Part shown: positions 1-5,170 of the stretch, piece after piece | Position numbering within the stretch: position 1 is the stretch's first letter | Layout: each line of letters begins with the position of its first letter | NCBI GenBank assembly: GCA_964531285.1 | Contig: CAZHDI010000124.1 | Coordinates: 1 to 8,110, forward strand | DNA: 8,110 nucleotides | Direction of reading: 5' to 3' | From: CAZHDI01 sp964531285 | GTDB lineage: Bacteria > Pseudomonadota > Alphaproteobacteria > JAJFIK01 | The notes under the pieces: generated by a model | Seen by the model: only the letters and a program-made list of their open reading frames with translations | Database searches by the model: none | Told to the model about the DNA's origin: nothing | Made by a program: the position numbers and the translations under genes

Positions 1-680
1 CCGAACAGCGGCTTGAAGCTGGCCTTGAGCGCCAGATCGGCGTCGGCCATCGTCACCGGCAGGCCCAGATCGACGAGACTGGTCACTCCATGCTCTGCGA
101 TGCCGCAAGGCACGATGCCCGAGAAATGCTCCAGATCCGGATCGACATTGAGCGAGATGCCGTGAAAGGTCACCCAGCGGCGCACCCGGATGCCGATCGC
201 CGCGATTTTATCCTCGCGCGTTCCCCCGCGCGGCACCCAGACGCCGACCCGGTCGGCGCGGCGCTCGGCGCGCACATGGAAATGCCACAGGGTCCGGATG
301 ATCCATTCTTCCAGACCATGGACGAAACAGCGGATGTCCTGGCCGCGCCGGGTCAGGTCGAGCATCACATAGGCCACCCGCTGGCCCGGGCCATGATAGG
401 TGTACTGACCGCCGCGCCCAGCGCGATGAACCGGAAACCGGTCGGGCGCCACCAAGTCCTCCGGCTGCGCGCTGGTCCCGGCCGTATAGAGCGGCGGGTG
501 TTCGAGCAGCCAGACAAGCTCCGGCGCATCGCCCGCCGCGATGGCCGCCACCCGGGCCTCCATCTCGGCCAGGGCGTTGTCATAAGGGATCAGGCCGGGC
601 GAGATGCGCCATTCGACCGGGGTCCGGCTGTGCAGAGCCGCCAGCCCGGACGGGTGTTCAGGGAGGGTACGTGTCGTCAT
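1..680 (-). CDS. lipB: Octanoyl-[acyl-carrier-protein]:protein N-octanoyltransferase LipB (3' end cut by window edge)
   Basis: LipB transfers the octanoyl group from octanoyl-ACP to lipoyl-domain lysines of 2-oxoacid dehydrogenases and the glycine cleavage H protein. LipA then inserts sulfur to give lipoate. The reverse strand reads 226 residues without a stop before the window edge. It shows the family signature RGGQYTYHGPGQ (residues 89-100), the catalytic-lysine segment KIAAIG (K158), and the acyl-accepting cysteine in GIVPCGI (C192). This is nearly the full family length, so only a short C-terminus is missing. I chose the ATG at 678-680. An in-frame ATG at 690-692 would add four residues, and neither has a strong ribosome binding site. 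The gene diverges from the cysG-cysH operon. The family call is very secure; the exact start is not. Confidence 0.95.
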   Translation of the reverse strand, partial: MTTRTLPEHPSGLAALHSRTPVEWRISPGLIPYDNALAEMEARVAAIAAGDAPELVWLLEHPPLYTAGTSAQPEDLVAPDRFPVHRAGRGGQYTYHGPGQRVAYVMLDLTRRGQDIRCFVHGLEEWIIRTLWHFHVRAERRADRVGVWVPRGGTREDKIAAIGIRVRRWVTFHGISLNVDPDLEHFSGIVPCGIAEHGVTSLVDLGLPVTMADADLALKASFKPLF

Positions 681-848
681 GGGCGCCACCATGCCGCCGG
701 CTTGCGGGGCAGGCAAGCACGGTGCCGAAGTCCTATTGAACGTGAATTTTGTGTATTTATTGCCATTTTCCACCGCCGGATTGAATTTTTATCTGGCGCA
801 CCCCAGGTCGTTGGGGAACCATTGAACGGATTTACAACGAAGGGCGCC
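681..848. promoter_or_regulatory. Divergent lipB / cysG intergenic region, AT-rich, likely bidirectional promoter zone
   Basis: The stretch at about 731-795 is strikingly AT-rich compared with the flanking genes, as expected for promoters of two divergent genes. The hexamer ATTGAA occurs three times (735, 780, 821), and two of these extend to ATTGAACG. They could be regulator half-sites or chance. I could not fit a convincing -35/-10 pair with 16-18 bp spacing, so no exact promoter is called. A GAAGGG stretch at 839-844 is a plausible ribosome binding site for cysG. Confidence 0.5.
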
Positions 849-1409
849 ATGTTTCCCGTGATCCTCGACTTGACCGATTGGCCGGTGGCCGTGGTCGGCG
901 ACAGCGGACCGGCCGAACGCCGGCTGGCGCTGGTGGATGCGGCCGGTGCGGCCCAGGTCACGGTCTTTGCGCCGGATCCCAGCCCCGCCATGCGGGACGC
1001 CGCGGGGGACCGGCTGGTGATGCGTCTGCCGACGGATGCCGAGGTCGCCGGGTTTCGCGTGGTCTTCACCGCCGATCTGCCTGACGCCGAGGCCGAGCGG
1101 ATCGCCCATGTCGCCCGGGACCACCGGGTCATTCTCAACACCGAAGATGATCGCCCGCGCTGTGATTTCCATGTGCCGGCCATGGTCCGGCGCGGCGATC
1201 TGCTGTTGACCATTTCGACCAACGGCAAATCGCCGGGGCTCGCCCGGGCCCTGCGGCTCGATATGGAGGCGCGGTTCGGCCCCGAATGGGCCGGCCGGCT
1301 TGAGGAGATCGCCCGGGCCCGCGACGCCTGGCGGGCCGAGGGGGCGTCTTTCAAGGACCTCATTCAAAGGACAGAGGCGCTGATTGCGCAGAAAGGATGG
1401 TTGTCATGA
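849..1409 (+). CDS. cysG: Siroheme synthase, CysG N-terminal type (precorrin-2 dehydrogenase / sirohydrochlorin ferrochelatase)
   Basis: Family knowledge: this NAD-dependent bifunctional enzyme oxidises precorrin-2 to sirohydrochlorin and inserts Fe2+ to give siroheme, the cofactor of sulfite and nitrite reductases. The 186-residue protein is only the dehydrogenase/ferrochelatase part; no methyltransferase domain follows. Visible features are an N-terminal Rossmann strand-turn (VAVVGDSGPAERR, 13-25), the ILNTEDD segment, and TNGKSPGLARALR (124-136). D100 lies seven residues before F107, as the catalytic Asp of E. coli CysG does in VVDAPKAASF, so D100 is the likely catalytic residue. The usual GGG turn is GDSG here. 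The reading frame stays open far upstream, to 90, but that part is antisense to lipB. The start at 849 fits family length and has GAAGGG upstream. The stop overlaps the start of cysH. Confidence 0.88.
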   Translation: MFPVILDLTDWPVAVVGDSGPAERRLALVDAAGAAQVTVFAPDPSPAMRDAAGDRLVMRLPTDAEVAGFRVVFTADLPDAEAERIAHVARDHRVILNTEDDRPRCDFHVPAMVRRGDLLLTISTNGKSPGLARALRLDMEARFGPEWAGRLEEIARARDAWRAEGASFKDLIQRTEALIAQKGWLS

Positions 1410-2218
1410 CCGTCACGTCCATTCCGCTCAAGAACGGCCGCGTCGAGGGCAAGCCCACGCGCGCTGCGCCGCCCCGGATCATGGATCAGGGTGCGGACAG
1501 TGACGCCGGGCCGCTGGCACCGCGTCTGGCCGCGCTCCAGTCCGATTACAAGGGTCTCGGGGGCACCGATCTGCTCGAGGCGATGATCAAGACCGAATTC
1601 CCCGGCAAAATTGCCGTGGTGTCGTCCTTTGGGTCCGAATCGGCGGTGCTCTTGCATATGGTGGCGCAGATCGACCCCCATGTACCGGTTCTGTTCCTGA
1701 ACACGGGCAAGCTCTTTGGCGAAACCCTGCGCTACCGGGACCGCCTTCAGGACCGCCTGGGCCTGACGGATGTGCGCGCCCTGGGGCCGGATCCGCGCAG
1801 CCTGGCGGACCAGGACCCGAACGGCGCTTTGTGGTCCCAAAACCCGGATGCGTGCTGCCATATCCGCAAGGTTTTGCCGCTGGAGCGGGGCCTCGCCGGG
1901 TTCGAGGCCCAGATCACGGGGCGCAAACGGTTCCAGACCTCGGCGCGGGCCGCCATGCCGACCATCGAAGTCGTCGACGGGCGGTTCAAGATCAATCCGC
2001 TGGCCGATTGGGACCTCGACCGTCTCAACGCCTATGTCGAGGCGCACAAGCTGCCCAAGCATCCGCTGGTGAAGGACGGCTATCTGTCGATCGGCTGCAT
2101 GCCGTGTACCGACCGGGTGAAGGATGGCGATGATTACCGGTCGGGCCGCTGGTCGGGCCTCGACAAGGACGAATGCGGCATTCACGGCCCCCAACTCACC
2201 GACGGCGATGGCATCTGA
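1406..2218 (+). CDS. cysH: Adenylyl-sulfate (APS-type) reductase, CysH family, [4Fe-4S]
   Basis: Thioredoxin-dependent reduction of activated sulfate to sulfite in assimilatory sulfur metabolism, in the cytoplasm. The 270-residue protein has the PP-loop SSFGSESAVLL (73-83), LNTGKLF (98-104), and the arginine loop ITGRKRF (170-176). It has the cluster-ligand pairs C150-C151 (DACCHIRK) and C231/C234 (CMPC), and the catalytic C257 in ECGIH near the end. The CC plus CxxC set is the hallmark of APS reductases and is absent from enterobacterial PAPS reductases, so APS is the likely substrate. I chose the ATG at 1406, which overlaps the cysG stop as ATGA and has GAAAGG nine bases upstream. An in-frame ATG at 1397 sits directly against that site and is less likely. 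Residues 1-36 form an extension of unknown role. The overlap implies translational coupling with siroheme synthase. Confidence 0.93.
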   Translation: MTVTSIPLKNGRVEGKPTRAAPPRIMDQGADSDAGPLAPRLAALQSDYKGLGGTDLLEAMIKTEFPGKIAVVSSFGSESAVLLHMVAQIDPHVPVLFLNTGKLFGETLRYRDRLQDRLGLTDVRALGPDPRSLADQDPNGALWSQNPDACCHIRKVLPLERGLAGFEAQITGRKRFQTSARAAMPTIEVVDGRFKINPLADWDLDRLNAYVEAHKLPKHPLVKDGYLSIGCMPCTDRVKDGDDYRSGRWSGLDKDECGIHGPQLTDGDGI

Positions 2219-2252
2219 TACTGCTTGCGGCGGGCTGCGGGCGAGGGACCGG

Positions 2253-2286
2253 GGCGGGGCGAAATCATGGCTTCACAAGCCCCGCC
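2253..2286 (+). terminator. GC-rich stem-loop downstream of cysH, candidate terminator
   Basis: GGCGGGGC (2253-2260) pairs perfectly with GCCCCGCC (2279-2286) around an 18-base loop, 35 bases after the cysH stop. No real T-run follows (only CTTTGCT), so it is at best a weak intrinsic terminator. It could instead protect the mRNA 3' end. It separates the cys operon from the downstream tRNA gene. Confidence 0.4.
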
Positions 2287-2315
2287 GCCTTTGCTAAACC
2301 GCATGTCTTCTCAAG

Positions 2316-2325
2316 GGGACGTCCC
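2316..2325. promoter_or_regulatory. 10-bp perfect palindrome just upstream of the tRNA gene
   Basis: GGGACGTCCC is a perfect palindrome ending nine bases before the mature tRNA 5' end. It lies where a promoter discriminator, transcription start or 5' leader would be. No clear -10/-35 pair was found upstream. It could be a processing or regulatory element, or chance in GC-rich DNA. Confidence 0.2.
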
Positions 2326-2334
2326 GTCTCCCGT

Positions 2335-2421
2335 GCGGCTGTGGCGGAATTGGTAGACGCGCAGCGTTGAGGTCGCTGTCCGGTAACACGGGTGGAAGTT
2401 CGAGTCTTCTCAGCCGCACCA
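2335..2421 (+). tRNA. tRNA-Leu (anticodon GAG)
   Basis: An 87-nt class II tRNA that folds fully. The acceptor stem GCGGCTG (2335-2341) pairs with CAGCCGC (2411-2417), and discriminator A and an encoded CCA follow. The D-arm has the GGTAGACGC segment. The anticodon stem CAGCG/CGCTG encloses TTGAGGT, giving anticodon GAG, which reads CUC and CUU leucine codons. The long variable arm (CCG/CGG stem) is typical of tRNA-Leu. The T-arm GGAAG-TTCGAGT-CTTCT has one terminal G-U pair. It sits between the cys operon and the 65-bp repeat array. Confidence 0.97.
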
Positions 2422-2434
2422 TCTTTTATTGATC

Positions 2435-2648
2435 CCGCTGCGCTTGGTCCGTCGGACCAATGCTCACATGAAGCGCGCTCAAGGTTGTTTTCGTTGCTTC
2501 CGCTGCGCTTGGTCCGTCGGACCAATGCTCACATGAAGCGCGCTCAAGGTTGTTTTCGTTGCTTCCGCTGCGCGCGGCTCCCGTCGGTCGCCGTGCTCGC
2601 ATGAAGCGCGTTCAGGGTTGTTCTCGTTGGCTCTCGCTCCGGCGCTGC
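2435..2648. repeat. 65-bp tandem repeat array between tRNA-Leu and the radical SAM gene
   Basis: Copy 1 (2435-2499) and copy 2 (2500-2564) read as identical over all 65 bases. Copy 3 (about 2565-2632) is about 68 bp and clearly diverged, keeping blocks such as CATGAAGCGCG and GTTGTT. A degenerate fourth start (about 2633-2648) runs to the radical SAM stop codon. Each intact unit carries a hairpin, TTGGTCCG-T-CGGACCAA (2444-2460 and 2509-2525). Copy 3 has lost that sequence but can still form an imperfect hairpin, CGGC/GCCG plus CC/GG, at 2575-2593. Short reading frames exist in the array on both strands, but I see no start and ribosome site that would make it coding. It lies three-prime of the tRNA and could be a transcript tail, a terminator cluster, or an intergenic repeat family. 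Confidence 0.85.
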
Positions 2649-3590
2649 TCAGCCCCCGCAGCTCGCGCCGCCGAGCACGCAGAATGTCGCGCAATGGGGG
2701 TGATTGAGCCGGACCGTGCCCAGTGCGCCGCCAAGGGTGGGGCCGAGGTCGAAGCCATCCGCATACGGCAGAAGCGTGCAGGAGATCACGGACGGGCGGT
2801 CCGCGCCCTTACGCTTGACCACCATGCGCGAGGTTGCGCACATCACGTCGTCCGGTGACTTGTTCAAAATACCCCAACAGGCCTCGGTGATCTCGGGCAC
2901 ATCGATGCTCTCATCCATTTCCGGAAACAGCGTCAGCGCCTCGCGGTCGGCCGGGTCGATGGGCAGGTCGTGGGCCGCGAACAGCGCGCCGAACCCCCGG
3001 CGCAGGGCCGCATCATCCTCACCGGAAAACATCCGTCCCGCCACATGAAGCCGCACCCCGGCCCGCGCCAGCCAGACCATGCCCTCCAGGGCCGGGGCGA
3101 AACTGTCCGGCCCGCGTTCGGCCTCGTGAAGCGCCGCCGTGTAATGATCGAGCGAGACGCGTATCGTGAGCGTCTCCCGATGGCGCCGTGCGATGTCGAG
3201 AAGCCGGTCGCCCCAGCGGGTCATCGGGCGCATGGCATTGGTCAGCACCAGGAGGTTATAGCCGCGCGCCAGGCAGGCCTCCATGATGGCAAGGCCATCG
3301 GGGTTCATGAACGGCTCGCCGCCGGTCAGGCCGATGCTCCGTGTGCCAAGCCCGAGGGTCTCGATTTCGTCGAGATAGGCGCTCACCTCGTCCGTGGTGA
3401 GATAAACCAGCGCATCGTTCACCGGGCTCGATTCGATGTAACAGGTCTTGCAGGCCAGATTGCAGAGCGTCCCGGTGTTGAACCACAGGGTTTCCAGCCG
3501 GGTGAGGGCGACGCGGCCGCGCGTCTGGCCATCGGCTGTGATCTCGGGGTCCTGAAATTTCCGGCGGTCGAGGGTCGCGGGCTGGAACAC
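2649..3590 (-). CDS. Radical SAM protein with cysteine-rich C-terminus, function unknown
   Basis: A 313-residue radical SAM enzyme. The cluster motif CNLACKTC supplies C43, C47 and C50 (CX3CX2C), preceded by LWFNTGT. The SAM-binding GGEP lies at 90-93 (LTGGEPFMNP). The TIM-barrel core runs to about 220. The C-terminal third has six more cysteines: C238, C251, C271, C300, C304 and C311. Their spacing is not that of a canonical SPASM domain, but it is suited to an auxiliary Fe-S cluster. I recognise this as a conserved alphaproteobacterial family usually labelled only 'radical SAM protein'; its substrate is unknown to me and no peptide precursor is visible nearby. The only usable in-frame start is GTG at 3588-3590, since TGA lies two codons upstream, and it has no good ribosome site. 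An ATG at 3602-3604 is one frame off. The stop abuts the repeat array. Confidence 0.88.
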   Translation of the reverse strand: MFQPATLDRRKFQDPEITADGQTRGRVALTRLETLWFNTGTLCNLACKTCYIESSPVNDALVYLTTDEVSAYLDEIETLGLGTRSIGLTGGEPFMNPDGLAIMEACLARGYNLLVLTNAMRPMTRWGDRLLDIARRHRETLTIRVSLDHYTAALHEAERGPDSFAPALEGMVWLARAGVRLHVAGRMFSGEDDAALRRGFGALFAAHDLPIDPADREALTLFPEMDESIDVPEITEACWGILNKSPDDVMCATSRMVVKRKGADRPSVISCTLLPYADGFDLGPTLGGALGTVRLNHPHCATFCVLGGASCGG

Positions 3591-3605
3591 GGGTCAAAAC
3601 TCATG

Positions 3606-3622
3606 GGTTACCTAAGGTGACC
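3606..3622. promoter_or_regulatory. 17-bp near-perfect palindrome, candidate operator of the radical SAM gene
   Basis: GGTTACCTAAGGTGACC reads as GGTnACCTnAGGTnACC. All bases except the centre and one symmetric pair match their reverse complement. It ends 16 bases upstream of the GTG start of the radical SAM gene and directly abuts the first CTAG palindrome. The shape and position suit a dimeric repressor site, but I cannot assign a regulator. Confidence 0.45.
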
Positions 3623-3700
3623 CTAGTGTCGTGGTTCGGAAGTTCGCCTCATAATTCGCCGGTCGTCCGATAGCGAACGTCCGAACCGAAACGACACTAG
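3623..3700. mobile_element. 78-bp CTAG-bounded palindrome, probable IS630-type miniature element (copy A)
   Basis: The outer ten bases CTAGTGTCGT (3623-3632) pair exactly with ACGACACTAG (3691-3700). A 3-base bulge follows on the right arm. Then GGTTCGGA pairs with TCCGAACC, there is one mismatch, and GTTCGC pairs with GCGAAC, giving 24 paired bases. TA dinucleotides inside CTAG stand at both ends (3624-3625, 3698-3699). IS630-family elements are known to insert at TA with a preference for CTAG and to duplicate the TA. No reading frame for a transposase fits inside. It lies between the radical SAM start and the upstream gene. Confidence 0.6.
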
Positions 3701-3713
3701 AAACATATACTTG

Positions 3714-3789
3714 CTAGTGTGGCTTTGCTTCAGGAATTCGCAAAATCAGGCGTCGGGCACTCATGCGAATTCCTGAATCGCCACACTAG
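3714..3789. mobile_element. 76-bp CTAG-bounded palindrome, probable IS630-type miniature element (copy B)
   Basis: CTAGTGTGGC (3714-3723) pairs with GCCACACTAG (3780-3789). An asymmetric internal loop follows (5 versus 2 bases), then TTCAGGAATTCGCA (3729-3742) pairs perfectly with TGCGAATTCCTGAA. This again gives 24 paired bases, with TA inside CTAG at both ends. Its left arm matches the right arm of copy A at 20 of 28 positions by my alignment, so the two are related but not recent duplicates. Only 13 AT-rich bases (3701-3713) separate them. Confidence 0.6.
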
Positions 3790-3905
3790 AGTGTGCCAGG
3801 GGCGGCGCCGCCGGTCCACCGGCGGGCCGGGCGCGGCCCATCGCGATTGCGTGAGCGGGCCGCTGATGCGTCATGTCCAAAAAGCGACTAGGGCCGAAAA
3901 ATTGA
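3790..3905. other. Non-coding GC-rich spacer with two strong hairpins
   Basis: The spacer lies downstream of the minus-strand stop at 3906. A 12-bp perfect palindrome GGCGGCGCCGCC (3801-3812) overlaps a hairpin CCGCCGGT-CC-ACCGGCGG (3808-3825). The two would be mutually exclusive folds. No adjacent T-run marks an intrinsic terminator, though AATTTTTC lies just after the stop codon on the minus strand. I see no supported gene here. Confidence 0.4.
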
Positions 3906-4487
3906 TCAACCCGGGATGCGCAGGGCGACCGATTGGCCCGGCATCCGCACACCAACGAGTTTTTTGAAGAATCCGCTACTCTCGGCTTCGCGCCGCTTGG
4001 GGGGCTCCCCGTCCGGATCGCGCGGATCCTCGGGCACGGGGCCCTCCGGCGCCGGTGTTTCCGGTGTGCCAGGTGACTCGGGCGTTTCCGGCGGATCGGT
4101 GTCTCCGGTGCTGGCCTGGGTATCCACTTGGCGGATCGTCACCATGATCTGTGCCCGGGCCTCGATGGCGTCGTCCAGCAGGCGGTTCAAAGCGGCAATG
4201 TCGCGGCGGGGGATACTGGCGATCTCGTCGCGCTGCTCCGGCGTCAGGGCGAACCGGTCATTGAGGAACCGGCGCAGGCCCGACCGGATCGCGCCGAGCG
4301 TTTCGAGATAGGCCTCGTCCTCCGGGGTGCCGATGACCCGGCGCAAGGTGGCCTGGCGCAGCATCGGCTTGCCCTCGCGCGCGGCGAGGCGGACTGTCTC
4401 GGCGAGGGCCTCGGGCGCCAGGGCCGCAGCGGCGGGCGCCAAGGCCGCGATGAGGCAGGCGCGGCGGGTCAGGCGGGTGTCGGTCAT
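3906..4487 (-). CDS. Exported hypothetical protein with Pro/Glu-rich C-terminal tail
   Basis: A 193-residue protein I do not recognise. The N-terminus (TRRACLIAALA, arginines 8-9, then an Ala-rich stretch to ALA at 27-29) looks like a signal peptide, possibly Tat-type because of the adjacent arginines. Cleavage would be before E30. Residues 30-122 are predicted mostly helical, with LTPEQRDEI (81-89) and a long amphipathic stretch 96-120. Residues 123-171 are a low-complexity Pro/Glu/Thr/Asp linker. The last about 20 residues (FFKKLVGVRMPGQSVALRIPG) become basic and hydrophobic again, which may be a membrane- or wall-contacting tail. The ATG at 4485-4487 has GGAG eight bases upstream. It follows psiE on the same strand after a 113-bp gap. 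Function is unknown. Confidence 0.75.
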   Translation of the reverse strand: MTDTRLTRRACLIAALAPAAAALAPEALAETVRLAAREGKPMLRQATLRRVIGTPEDEAYLETLGAIRSGLRRFLNDRFALTPEQRDEIASIPRRDIAALNRLLDDAIEARAQIMVTIRQVDTQASTGDTDPPETPESPGTPETPAPEGPVPEDPRDPDGEPPKRREAESSGFFKKLVGVRMPGQSVALRIPG

Positions 4488-4600
4488 GGCCGGATCTCCA
4501 AGCGGTCAACGGACGAGGCCGGAGTTCACCACGATCTGCGAGCCTTGACCATGGGCGGTGGTCACAGGACTGCCGGGGTCCGGACCGTTTCAACGAACCA
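4488..4600. other. Intergenic gap between the PsiE-family gene and the exported-protein gene
   Basis: The only structure I see is the palindrome GGTCCGGACC (4577-4586). A 19-codon frame with a GTG start on the minus strand (4506-4565) ends shortly before the next gene, but it has no convincing ribosome site. The two flanking genes could share a transcript or be separate. Confidence 0.35.
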
Positions 4601-5086
4601 CTAGTCCTCCGCGGTGCCGCGCCGGAAGAACGGCAGGCGCCGGCGGGGCCCGGGCCCGTCGTCGTCGTCGCGGCTGTCCATGTAAACAAGCATCACATAG
4701 ACCGCGCCCAGGGTCAGGATGGCCACCCCGAGGCCGATCAGGAACAGCCCGTCGGTCTCGTTGATATCGATCAGGATGACCTTCCGCACCACCGCCAGAA
4801 TGCCGATCAGGACCACCGTGCGGACCTGAATGAAGGATTGGGCCCCGGTGATCACCTGGGTCAGGGAGTGGTTGAACTCAAGGGCGATCAGCACCGTGAG
4901 GACATTGGCGAAGATCGCCTGGAAGGTGGCGTATTCGAACGCGTCGACCCCGGCGATCGCCGCGTCGTAGATGCTGACGGCGAGATGGGCGCCGGTGATC
5001 ACGATGACGCCGATGATTGCGAGACTGAGCAGGAACGCCACGAGACGCTCGAAGCCGGCATAGAGTTTGGTGATCGCGGTGAACAT
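4601..5086 (-). CDS. PsiE-family (phosphate-starvation-inducible E) membrane protein
   Basis: A 161-residue inner-membrane protein with four hydrophobic segments, at about 12-40, 55-80, 88-108 and 112-136. The conserved PsiE core is visible as LEFNHSLTQV followed by SFIQVRTVVLIGILAVVRKVILIDI. The tail after 136 is charged and proline-rich (acidic DSRDDDD, then RRR and RR), and lies on one side of the membrane. Family knowledge: E. coli PsiE is induced by phosphate starvation, but its molecular role is unknown. Nothing in this sequence shows a Pho box, so phosphate control is not implied here. The ATG at 5084-5086 has AGGGGGG seven bases upstream. Lengths match the family. Confidence 0.85.
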   Translation of the reverse strand: MFTAITKLYAGFERLVAFLLSLAIIGVIVITGAHLAVSIYDAAIAGVDAFEYATFQAIFANVLTVLIALEFNHSLTQVITGAQSFIQVRTVVLIGILAVVRKVILIDINETDGLFLIGLGVAILTLGAVYVMLVYMDSRDDDDGPGPRRRLPFFRRGTAED

Positions 5087-5095
5087 GGTCGGCCC

Positions 5096-5132
5096 CCCTG
5101 GGATTGAGGGCGTGATGGTATCAGACCCAGGG
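5096..5132 (-). promoter_or_regulatory. Stem-loop in the leader of the PsiE-family gene
   Basis: On the minus strand CCCTGGG (5132-5126) can pair with CCCAGGG (5102-5096) around a 23-base loop. The second arm runs into the G-rich ribosome binding site of the PsiE-family gene, so folding could affect translation. It could also be the end of the alginate-export transcript, although no T-run follows. Confidence 0.3.
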
Positions 5133-5170
5133 TGCGATGCGAGGACCCGTTGGCGATCCGGTTGTCGGGC

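Noticed and set aside
90..848. Upstream extension of the siroheme synthase frame, giving a 439-residue protein
   Set aside because: This stretch is antisense to lipB and has Arg/Pro/His-rich composition typical of a shadow frame; the family length and the intergenic promoter zone place the start at 849.
1364..2194. Long minus-strand frame opposite cysH
   Set aside because: The plus strand encodes all CysH motifs; the antisense frame has no recognisable domain and arises from GC-rich codon bias.
2435..2648. CRISPR array
   Set aside because: The 65-bp units are directly adjacent with no spacers, and no cas genes are present.
2265..2694. Small frames across the tRNA and the repeat array
   Set aside because: One translates the tRNA backwards and the others translate the tandem repeats; none has a credible start and ribosome site.
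2970..3620. 216-residue plus-strand frame opposite the radical SAM gene
   Set aside because: The radical SAM motifs on the other strand are unambiguous; this frame has no domain.
4506..4565. 19-codon minus-strand frame starting with GTG
   Set aside because: Too short, no clear ribosome site, and no repeat or family evidence; kept only as a note in the gap entry.
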